DNA of 64,000 nucleotides, taken from positions 16,205,778 through 16,269,777 of the forward strand of contig NC_049988.1 of assembly GCF_000003815.2 (NCBI RefSeq). Reading direction: 5' to 3'. The translations under genes and the position numbers were made by a program. This DNA is from Branchiostoma floridae. Lineage: Eukaryota; Chordata; Leptocardii; Amphioxiformes; Branchiostomatidae. The notes beneath the pieces were generated by a model. It saw nothing but the letters and a program-made list of their open reading frames with translations. It was not told where the DNA came from and did not search any database. Below are positions 37,111-49,100 of the stretch, piece by piece. Position 1 is the stretch's first letter. The number at the start of each line of letters is the position of its first letter.

Positions 37111-40100
37111 GTATGTTTGACGTTTTTACACTGATTCTGTTTATTTCTAAACATTGCTAGGTTTGCGTGATTGATTTCATTTCAGTATGGAGGTCATCGT
37201 TTCAACTTTCACCTCTCACCTCGCCATGGCAGTCTTTATTGTTCTCCACCATCCTTGCTTTGGCATTTACCCTGCAGCTGTATTGTGGAACGATGGGGCA
37301 CCATCTGCATTATGCAGTTAAAAAGTCGTTTGGCTTTGCTTGTGTTGTGTGTAGTAATGGGGTGAAAATAAGTTTAACTTGTGTTTTCAATATTTCATTC
37401 ATGAAGAGCAAAGAACAAGACAAGCCCAGCTGCTTGCAAAGAGTAAGTAAGTTCAAGAACCAACTTATGATTGTTATTCGTAACCAGTGTTTTCAACTGT
37501 GTACCAAATACGCGGAACAAAGAATGAAATCATTCAACCACAAGGGATCCTCTGTCTATTAAACAACAGTGGATTTTGTGGTCAAAGGTCCAGGTGCGCT
37601 CTCATGCGGTCTGGATAAGAAGTAGCAACCAAACGGGGAACACAGCTTTCTCCTAGTGAGGACGGACATACGTCTATAAAAACTTCTTGTTTTGATAAAG
37701 TAGGGAGTCTACTGTACATTAGACGATTTCAAGTTCGATCACGAAGGGATCGTCACGGAAATGAGTCATGGAAAAGAAAAGAACTCTCAATGTCACGGCG
37801 ACTACATCCGGTATTACGTCATGCATGTCCCCTTGGCCTACAGCTGCGGGACAGAAACATGTTGCCAAATGTGACATCATTCTTGGACAGAATCGCACTA
37901 TGAACTGGAGGTGCATGCCCTACATAATTAATACTACACATGACTATGGGGTTGTTTTCTAGCGCCACAAGGATACAGCTACATATACATGTAGGTTCTA
38001 AAGTGGTACATTCATTCTGATGTATATAAAACGTACATATGGCAACTGCTGTGGTGTTTGATAAAGAAAGAACAAACTGCAATAGGCTAGGATTCATAAA
38101 TCAGAAATAATTGTAGCCTGTCGACTTGGATCTACCTACCAACCTACAATCTGCTTCACTGAGCAAGCAGTTTTAAAACATAAACAAGAGGTCCACAGTG
38201 TCATTAAAATGTCATTGCAAGTGGTTAAATAGTACCCAAAGCTGTAGCCGTACTAGGTTGGGGATAACTTTTCTTAAGGTTGAACAATGGTTAAGTTTCT
38301 AAAACGAATCGAGGGAAAGTTGTTGACATTTGGTTGCACGAGTTGGTAGATTTCAAACAGGCATAACTGCCCTGATTGACCAAGAACACTCCGAAAGACA
38401 CATCAGCTGAGGAAGTGTGTCACGACAAGACCCTCCCCCCTCCGGAGACATGGTTGCTTCGTTGTCGACCCTCTGACCGGAGTGACACGAAAACCTGTCA
38501 GGCAGGTGCTGAAGGCAAATAGCGAGGGCTCCTGACGTACGCGAAGAAGATGTCGCGGGGGTAGGGTCGACATGAAACCCGCGGAATCCAGCTGACTAGG
38601 ATCTTCCCGGGCGCGAGTCTTGGGCGTCCAAAATGACGGCCCCCCAAATCTACGTGTCGCGAGCGAACTTGGTTCTGTCCACATCCAAGCGTCGCACGAC
38701 CAATGGGACAGTCAGGTAGGAACGTACCTCCCCGTAACTAGCTTCTAATGAAGAGCCGATTCATGGGGAATGAATTTTTAATGACATCGGGAAGTTGTCT
38801 GGTCGCTATACAGCACCCAGGGGTGACGCAAATGGATTATGATCATTACAGAGATCAAAACTATATATATATTATTTGGATATACATGTTTGAGCAGCGT
38901 GTGGGGTTGTCTTTCCTGTGAGTTTGGGGGAGTGTGGCAGTTTTGTACGGACCCAGTGAACCTCGAAAAAGGGTAGGGACTATTTTAAGACACGCTTGGT
39001 TGAACGTCTGCTATTAGAGCTTGCGTACTAGTACATGTAGTTAAATCACAACCAAACTATAGAATCTGAGGCACAGATACCCAGCAATATTTCCTGAGAG
39101 TGAACGGTTATACTTGAAGCTGTTTGACGTCACAAGGAATGTCACGTGCAAACAACAATGTTTAGGGCGGGACATCATCAATGGCTCCGTATTCTATCTC
39201 GAACACCACGTATTTATTCTGTTTCGAAATCTAGAAGATTGATCATGCCACGTACCATAACAAACAGATTAAAACGTGAAGAATGTAGATTTACACATCT
39301 TAAGGTCACTGCGCCGTTTTACGTCACTTCTTTTATTTCGAGGGTCATTTATCTTTCCGCATCCATGATCAGCAACGACAATATTAAACGAAAGCAATCG
39401 TGAAATAGTCCCGACTGCCAGGCATCTTCGCAAATGAAACTATGAATGACTGTTATTGCGTTATTGACGATTATATAGTTCTAAACAACTGATCTAACCG
39501 TCTGTGTTCAGAACTGCAGTTTATTGGAATATATTTCATGCGTGTCATCGAAAACAATGGTGGGGTTGGGCTGTCTGTCGTGAGGTCAAAAGTACAAGAG
39601 CTTTGTTATTCGTTGTTATGAGTTTGATTCATGAGGTCAAAAGTACGTACAAGTGTTTTGTTATTCGATGTTATGAGTTTGGTTCATGATCCTGTATTGA
39701 ATCCCTCAAGATATCACTTTGCTTAATGAGGTGAAAGTTGTGCTCATTAGTATTACAGTTTGCTGAAAAACAGCTCGTATAAGATTTTCTTATCTTCAAA
39801 AAGTATCTCATTGTTATGAAGACTTCCCAGAATCCCCATTACTTAAGATGACCTAGTTCCCCGTCGTTTAGGATAATCCTAATATCAAACTTCACTGTTT
39901 CGAATATCATCTCCAAGTGTATAATAGGGACCATTTTAAACTTAAAACATTGTGCTAAATGATTAAAAGTATGAGTAGTATTATCATTGCCAGCTTTGGA
40001 CCTAAAACAGTACGACATTCTAACAGATGTAAATGTAGTCCTCTTCGATGATGTTCTCCCTTAAGGCATAAGACACACTTGCCCTGATTATGCTTAAAAG

Positions 40101-43100
40101 ACATCACAAAGGGCAACATTCTTTTGTGTTTTGCTATAGCCTAAGGTACAGTGCAGACTACTCGCGACCTTCGTAGAATAGAAAACGCTAACGAACAAAA
40201 ATCACTTAGTACCTTTCGTCGAGATCTTCTTTCTAACATAAAAAGGGATGTGGAAACTGGCATTTACAGGTGAAATAGATTTTCAGAGCTCACTATTGTT
40301 GACTGAAAATCGGCGGAGATAGTATGTAAACAATCCTCACATAATTGTCACCACTATTCTGCTCAGTGCCGTCTAAGTTACTATAACCCAATTTCAGAAG
40401 GATTACACTTTCATAAACATGACTGGAAAGTTTTAAGACATAAAGAGAAAGTAAGTCCTAAGCTTTTCGCGCAATAATACCGTGAAGACATGAAAGACCA
40501 TACACAATAGAAAGAAGTACACAAGCTTAACAAGGATCACGATGTTGTCATAAGTATTTGGAATGGGCTGGATGGGAACCTTAGAGCCATGGGCCGCTAT
40601 GTCTCTCAGTCATCACACATAACTACATTTAAACGTCAGTTGTTAAAATACCTACACAACCGATTCACACACCTTTATAATACAGACACCCCATGTACCT
40701 GGACGTCGTTCTGCTCCTGTTCGACGTGCTTCGCAACAAGAGCACGTTAACCGTTCAACTTTGTATATAAACATTGTGCATTTTGTATATAAGTTATATT
40801 TTGTTTCCGATTATCACTGTGCATACCATTTTTGATTATTCTTATCATTTAATTGAATGTGTATTGTATATAAGTTATTGTTTGTTTCCGATTATTCCTG
40901 TATATACCATTGTTGACTCTTATTATTTACTTGTATTGTGTATTTTGTTTCGGGGAGACAACTTGCAGAGGTGGTATCACCTGTTTTGTCTCCCCACCAT
41001 TTATGGGAAGTGTAATAAACAAATAAACAAATAAGCTTGTCGCAAGGCATGCAACATCTGCATTTTGACAAGGTTGTCGAGTTTGTTGACGCATTACTTT
41101 GCTTTGCTTTTGTTATTCATCGATTATAATTAATTAAGTCTAGTAAAGGGGAGGAGGGCTTAATTCAAAGCTATTTACGCTTTCCCTCCTCCTGTAACAT
41201 TTTTTTATGTATTGCTTTTGTATGATGTTTAGGTATTTTCTTGTGCAAAAAACAAACAAAGAAACAAATAAGTAGATCTAGTGCCATATCTGAAGATAAG
41301 ACCAAGACGGACTAATGTGAAGGAGAAAGGTAAACATACAACTGACATTTTCACGAATTGTGCCGAAGGAGGGTAGCTAGTTGTCTTACAAGTAGAAATG
41401 AAGATCACTTCAGAATGTTCAAGTACATGAAGAATTCTATGGGCTGAAAGCTATTTTTGTACTATCCAAAGGCACTGCGTTTGTACTGCCTTTGTACTAC
41501 CAAAAGACTTGAGAAAAAATCAACAAAACGTGAAGTTTATCTAAGAAGTAGGTCCTTCTACATCAATGAATGATGGTGCCGTTGACATTCTTCAGAACAG
41601 ATTCTGGTTGAAAAATTAGCAATGTACAGGGAACGTCCATTAATGCAATAGCTGGGATTGTCAGCAAAATCTATCATTCAATCGATATTTTATGACTGTC
41701 TTGAATGCTTTGTGGACCTTGAATGACAGTCAGCGCTGCAACTGATGATAAATAATATTGTACTTCACAATCAATGGAGCCTATTCTGAAGCTCGGGATT
41801 GTCATGAATTGCTTATGGGTGACAGTCTGCCAAACGCAACAAGGACACATCTAAATAATTGTTATTGAGAAAGTAGTCTCAGAGTACGAACAATTGTCCC
41901 TTGAAATACTGTATACATTGTCTTCTATATTTTTCTTGTTATTGTCATTTATTAAAGCAGGAATGCACACTCACGTTACTGATTCCTCTAAACGTGCGAG
42001 CCAACTCATGAACACGCACAACTATAAAACAGATAACGATGTCATGGCAGAGACAAGGAAGTTATAGGCCTGTGCTTTTACTACTGTTGTTGACAATGTT
42101 GAACGGCTAGACTCCAAGAGCCTGTGTTTACTTCGCTGAGACGTTCCTCCTAATCCGGGGTTCTCTGCGTTCGCCTGAGGGAAGATAGATCTGCTGATAT
42201 GATAAGGATCTCATTCCCCTTCTCATTTGAAGTGGATTAAATGAATAAATGACTTTTGGGGCAATTTAGCAGCCACTGAACCTGTCCCATTGCAACGACC
42301 TCTGCTATATCGAATGTTATATTATAAGTAACTTCACTAAATTAAAGAAAATCTATCCATAGGTCCAAGCAAACGTGGACAACACACTACCTGGTTAAGG
42401 ATACTGTTCTTTTGTTTATTACGACAGGTTGAGGAAGCCTAAGGCTGACCGATTGCTTATGGGTTTCTGATCAAAGTAAACCCAGCAAAGCGCACAGGGA
42501 CACAGACAGAATCAAGCAGAAGTCTTTAGAGGGGCGCCAGTTGAAAGATGAAAACATTGTTTTGTCACATTCTTCCCAACCAGGTTTCACACGTGTGCGT
42601 GGTGTAGACGCTGGACCACACGGAACGGAGTTAGTAATAGTAACATGACTTATAGCTGTCACCATCATTATGAGTAATCGTTTGTATGTGTTTTTCAATG
42701 CTCAGGACTGGCAAGACGGCGTTTGCTGATCACAAGTTTGTGGTCCCAACCGTAGACCCACAGACCAAGGTGTTAATGTGCACAGAACATCGGGAGGAAA
42801 AGGTATGTATTTTGCCCATCGTGTTTGATAAGATGTAGCTACACTTTTACTATCTTCTGATAAGCTCTCCGTTTTAGATCATATGATAAGTTCTGGTATT
42901 ATCAGTATCATTATGATAAGGTCTCTTACTGCAAAGCAAAGTTATCATGCCACTGGCTTATGCGCAACGTAAATGCTATCAAAGAAAAGCGTGCAATCCT
43001 TTTAAGTCCTGTGATGGGACATTAAGCCGGAGGCTCCATATTCGTGGGGAAGACTCAATCACGATAAAAAGCCCATTCCATCCCACTCGAGCTTTGCGCT

Positions 43101-46100
43101 GTCTATTAACTTTTGGAAAAAGCGTATATCTTCCCCTTAACATAGGACGACTGCTTTATTCTACTCCGAACAGTGAGGCTGTTCATTGTGACTTGTCGAT
43201 GCAAGCTTTAAGATGGTATCTCACTGTACTTGCTTCAAGCTTGCGCCACTGCGGGGTTCGTTCACTGCGTCACTATTTTGTTATTTTATCCATATTTTTT
43301 ATAATTTAGATATTGCGTAATACGTAAAAGTATGACTTAGAAGACGACAAAATACACAAAAGGTAAGAAAATTCGTTTATTTATCTCTGAAATTAGTTGA
43401 GTATCTTTTGAACCCTGCAGTGACGCAAGTGTAGTAAGATACCAAGAGTTCAAATGCCTCATGCAAACGCTTTCCATAAGTGCACACCTGCTATTAAAGA
43501 CCGCTTGTGCTCCTCATAAGGTGAACCTGTTCTGTGTGACTGACGACACGCCGGTGTGTTCCCTGTGTAAGCTGGTGGGCAGACATAAGGAACACGAGGT
43601 CAAGCCACTGGAGATCACCTACAACGAGCAGAAGGTGAGGAAACCTCCGATACACTTATTTACTCACTTCAGAGAATGATATAATCAATAAAGACCTTTA
43701 CTGCACATTTTGCCTCATCGGGCTAAGTACAGGTCCCAACAAGACATGTTGAAGAGATACATTTAACAGATACAAGAAAAAACTAACGTTAATATTCAAC
43801 TTGGCCTCGCTTTTCAGTTATAGTGGAGATAAAAGAACAGATATGTTTTATGATCGATGATTTTGTACAAATCTATAATACTCCTCTACTAGTGAATTAA
43901 TGGGATAGCGTCTTTCTATCTCATTAATTCACTATAGAATAATTCAAACTTCCTTAATACGATAGCACCATTCATTCACAATAAGAATCTGATCTGCTCT
44001 TGCTAGAAAATGTACCTGGTAGCACCCCTCTAAAGTTTTGATTCGTCATTGGAATACTATCTGCTCTTACTACTAAAGTAATGAGATAGGAATAGAATTA
44101 ATGAGATAGCACCCTCTCCATCTCATTAACTCAATAACAGTAGAATTCAACATATATTGTCTTACTAATAATGAACGCTTCTATCTCAATAATTCACTAA
44201 AAGAAACTGTGTCGTAATGTTTTCAGTGTTTATGTCGGTTTACTGTTGGAAGTTAGCATGATGTTGTATTATGATTATGAACGTGTTTTTTACTACACAT
44301 TGATGGATTTGTACCCCATTGTGCAGGAGAAACTTGCTAAGGATGTGCAGGAGTTGGTGGGCATCAACACGGAAATGGTGCACTACATCGCCAAGCTGCG
44401 GTCGCTCTGTGAGATGGTGGAGGTACGTTAACGTGGCTGTATCCTATTTATTTATTTACAGATTCACCAAAATACAGTGGAAGGTATGGCGGAACAGGTG
44501 TTTCTTGTTAGAAGACGCATTTTCAAGGCCGCCAATGCAAAGCAAAAATCACAACACTAGTTCTCATATTCTGTACACTTACGACGAGCATAGTTACAAA
44601 TGTAGTAGAAGTGTAGGCACCTGTAGTAAACTATGATTGCACGTTCTTTTTGTGTCAAGTATTTCTAGGTTTATTCTACATGTAAATGTTGCTGTGCGTA
44701 TACGCGTAAAGACATGTGATTTCCAACTTACTTGGCTCATTGTTTTTTTTTGCTGATGTTGCCTTTTTTCTGTCCTTCAGCAAAACTTTTCTAAGATGGA
44801 GGCGTCAGTGAAGGATGAGTTCTCTCGGTTGCGGATGATCGTGGATGAGCGGGAGAAGGCCATGGTGGGGAAACTGCATGACGAGAAGGCGAGACGTGTG
44901 GAGGACAGAAAGCAACAGGTACCGCAATATGGGGCCATTTTCGATCTATACCTAGTATCTATCAGGCTCCCCAGGTCGCTGGAAAAATAATGAAATTGGC
45001 AAAATGTACAGAAGATACACCATAGGTCGCAAACAGTACTCCTCGGACAACCAACTCCTCTGGTGTGTTTTTCGTCTATCAGGCCAATTTCTACTATTTT
45101 TCCCGCGACCTGGGGAGCCTGGTAGAGGCCAATCTATACCAGTCTATATATCTATCAAAGACTAAAATATGCTAAAATATGATATGCTTTATAGTAGAGA
45201 ATAGTTTCATCAGTTCGTTGATTTAAGGATTAAGAAAGCTATTTCTTTTAATCTTATTAATGAGATATTTACCTGAGAAAGTTTCGGTAGTCCTTCTCTT
45301 TCCATCCTAGATCCCCAGGGCAATACTGACTGGTTATGTGCCTATTTGTGGGAACAAGATAGGAACAGTCTGTATTGCTCCGAGGAAAATGACTGTGCTT
45401 TAATCCACATCGTCTCGGTTCTATCATATTTGGCACTGCGTCCTTGCCAAGGCGCCACCTTGCAGAATCCTGAAGCATAAGTGTGTCTACATAAGATTGC
45501 CATTCAACCGAGTACCTGTTCAATTTCCAGGTTGCAGTTTATAGGAAAACGCTAGAGGGCACAACCGCAGCAGTAACGTACGCACAGGAGGCACTCAAGG
45601 AACCAAACGAAGGCTGCTTTTTGCAGGTAATGATACCACTACTGGTTAGATTGATAGTGTAGTGTTTCAATCTAGACAACCATATAAGATTACAGTTTGT
45701 TTTTTCAATCTTTATCAGAAAGGATTAAGTTTAAGGATTAAGATATCAAGGGGATCAGACTATGTAAAAGCCGGAGGCTTGCAAGGCACCGTGGAAACAC
45801 AATGTCTTTATCACGTGTCTTCCAGACAGTGGTTGTTGAGTGACTGACAACAGCTGTTCACGTCAGTAGCAATGCCAATGTTACCATTTACAGCACGAAT
45901 ATCATTGTACTCTCCAAGCAGAGGTTAGGCTCCGGCTGTTTTTTTAAAACGTTTTTAGTCGTTTTTATCGGGCTTTCTATTTTGTAAGGTTTGCTGTTTT
46001 GACACAAGCCCGATAAAAATGACTAAAAGACGTTAAAAACTGCCGGAGCCTGACCTCTGCTTAGTGAGTATATCATTGTGCCAATCTCCAAGCAGATCTT

Positions 46101-49100
46101 GCTGTGGCATAAGATAGTGCCATAAGCGTGGGAAGGAGTTTAGCCGACGGAGGAGTTTCATTCGCCACAGCGAATAACAACCTCCTCCTCTCTTCTCTAG
46201 ACATCCAAGGCCATCAGTAAGAGAGTCCGGATGGCGATAGACTCCTACCCATTGCTGTGGTCTTTTAATGAACTGATGTGTATATTGTACTACGTGCGCC
46301 ATAACGTATGTTGTGGTCTATATATTATCTAGTAACCTCCTCCCTTCTTCTCCAGACATCCAAGGCCATCAGTAAGAGAGTCCGGATGGCGATAGACTCC
46401 ACCCCGTCTCTGCAGTCATCCACGGAGCTGGTGGATCAGCTGCAGCTCAAACACTTCCAGATCGACTTCTCTAACCTGGTGCCCATGCTCGGACAGCTAG
46501 ACTTCCTCAGACGTACGTTTACACTTCGTTTGGAACAATAGTAACTCTAACATAGTGCAGGGACAGTACAATACAGACACAAGACCTGCTCACATATGAA
46601 ATGTCATCACAATCCATCCTTAGTTTCTTGAGATCCACTGGCTGAAGTAGGAAACACGTACACACACACACATCACCACCAGAACCAATTCCTCATTCAC
46701 GAAGACAACAACAGCTTATGTCCGTTAGAAGTGCGTATGGTGACTTAAACCGTGGTTCGTTCATACATCCACCGTATAAACCACAGAGCGAAGTGAAGAG
46801 TTGGAACATTAATACTCTTTGTAAGGAAAAATGTCTTTGAGCTCCAGGTATGCCTGCGTAACAGGTTACCTCAAATCACTCATCACTCATCGATATGGTA
46901 TTTTTCCAGTTCCGAGTACTCCAGAGTTCCTGACAGATCAGTGCTCTGCGGAGGAGAGTTCCGTGTACCTCAGATGGCAATGTAAAGATGTCTCCGCATT
47001 TGATACATATCAGGTAAAGTATCCTACTATTTCCTGTACTCACTATAAATTTTAGGAAGATATTTACTTGTTACTTTGTGAATATAGTCTACACACACAG
47101 CCCATGGAGCAGCATTTGGTACCAGATGGTCACTATATTCAAGATTCGTAATGCTTGTGTCAATGGAAACAATTATCTAAGCACGGAGAACCAAAGCGTG
47201 GTCACATTGGCCTGGTGCATGTGGTCCTTATTTGGAGGCGGTCACTTCTCCAGGTTTCACTATACCTGTGTGGTGTTGTATGTCCATCTCTCTATGATGA
47301 TGACTTCAATGGCGTCTTAGGTGCGATCGTAGCCCGAAAGCCGATGCGCATGTTCGTCCGCGTATCGGGCACACGACGGCGGTGCTGGGGTTGGGTCTTC
47401 TCTCTTTTTCCTTCCTGTCTCGTCGTACTAGCACGCTAACGCTGTTTTGCCTGACCATTCCCGCAGGTGCAATACATATCCTTGTTGATTTGTGAATACA
47501 GTCAAAACAACTCACGAAGCAGTTCATTGTACCATGATGGTCACTATATTCAGAATCTGTAATTCTTCTGTCAATGGGAACAATTATCTAAGGACGGAGA
47601 AGCCAAAACGTTGGCCAGGTGAATGTGGTCCTTATTTATAGGTGGTCACGTCTACAGGCTTGATTGTAGGAGCTAAATATATCTGTGCACTAGCGAGTTA
47701 ACGTTGGTCTGCTTGACCATTCCCGCAGGTGCAATACGCCCGGTCCTACGCGTCCAGTGCAATCGTCAGTTCCATCTACAAGACCATTTCCGACATCAAT
47801 GACGTCAGGACGACCATCTCGGGTCTGCAGCCGGACACACAGTACACGTTCTTCGTGCGGGCAGTCAACAAGGCCGGCCAGACCCCGAGAAGCGAGGGCC
47901 TGAAAGTTAGGACCAAAACTGCAGGTAACTTCATTGTCATCATTTGTATCTATTTATTCGGATTCACAGAATGATCTGAGAGGATCCGGCAACAGGAATA
48001 TAGCTTTACTCTACAAGGCCGGATCCTCTAGTACAAACACACATGATTAGAATAAACAAGTGAAACAAAAACAACTACATACATAACTACTAAATAAATA
48101 ATTAAAACTATTGGAACAGTAGTACATGAATAAAGTACATCTTCTCAATGTTACGCTTGGCAAGGTGGTCTTGTGGTCAGCTTTGTTGACGTAGGATTTG
48201 AAGGTTGATTAACTAGCTTCGGCTAGGGACGTCGTCACTAAGGCCAGCTGTTTTAGGAGAGAAACACCTGGAACACGCCACACGTTAAAGAACTCGCCAC
48301 ACTTGTCGAAAAGAGTATTGGGGTCCTTCCCGATGTGTGTGGGTCAAACAGTACAGAGTGGCCTTACGTAGATTGTCATTACTGCAAAGCATTGGTGTAT
48401 TACAACTCACATTTACGCCTGAAGGTGGTTTGCCGGTCATGCAAAACAAATTACATGTAAAACATTCACCTGTGAAGTAGCAAGTCCTAGCACCAGCTCT
48501 GTCACGACTCACGTGCGTGTATTGACCATAAGGGGCCCCCAGGTATTTTACCAGATTCAGATAGCCCCTCTCTTTGTATGTTCCATTGTCGTGGTGAAGA
48601 ATGAAATACTTGTGATGGTACACCTGTTGCCTTCTGTCATACAGATAATATTCCCCTCCAAACGACGTGTTAAAAACATCCGTTAAAAATCTACAGGATT
48701 GAGTCGGACCGCACTCATCTATTGTGCATTTTGACAAATATGAGAGATGACATCACAAACATGATTAATGACACTAACGGGACACGATAACAGCTGTGAG
48801 CGATCACAGTCACAAACATTATAAAGTCAATTACTCAAGAGTATAGCTTGCTCTGTTCTCAACATTGAGTTCAAATTCCTGGTGTCAGGTTAATGGATAC
48901 CTGCCAATTGTCGGTAAGAGCACCTGCCACTGAGGACATAGGACAAGCAGGATGATACGCTGGCTATACCCGAGGGCCAAACATATGTAGAAATATACAG
49001 TATACGTGCCTACAGAGGGCTACGTGAACAGTAGCACAACAGTCAACATGTTTACAAGCAGTTGCCAAATTCTTCAAGCCTGTACGTCAATAGCTGTCCT

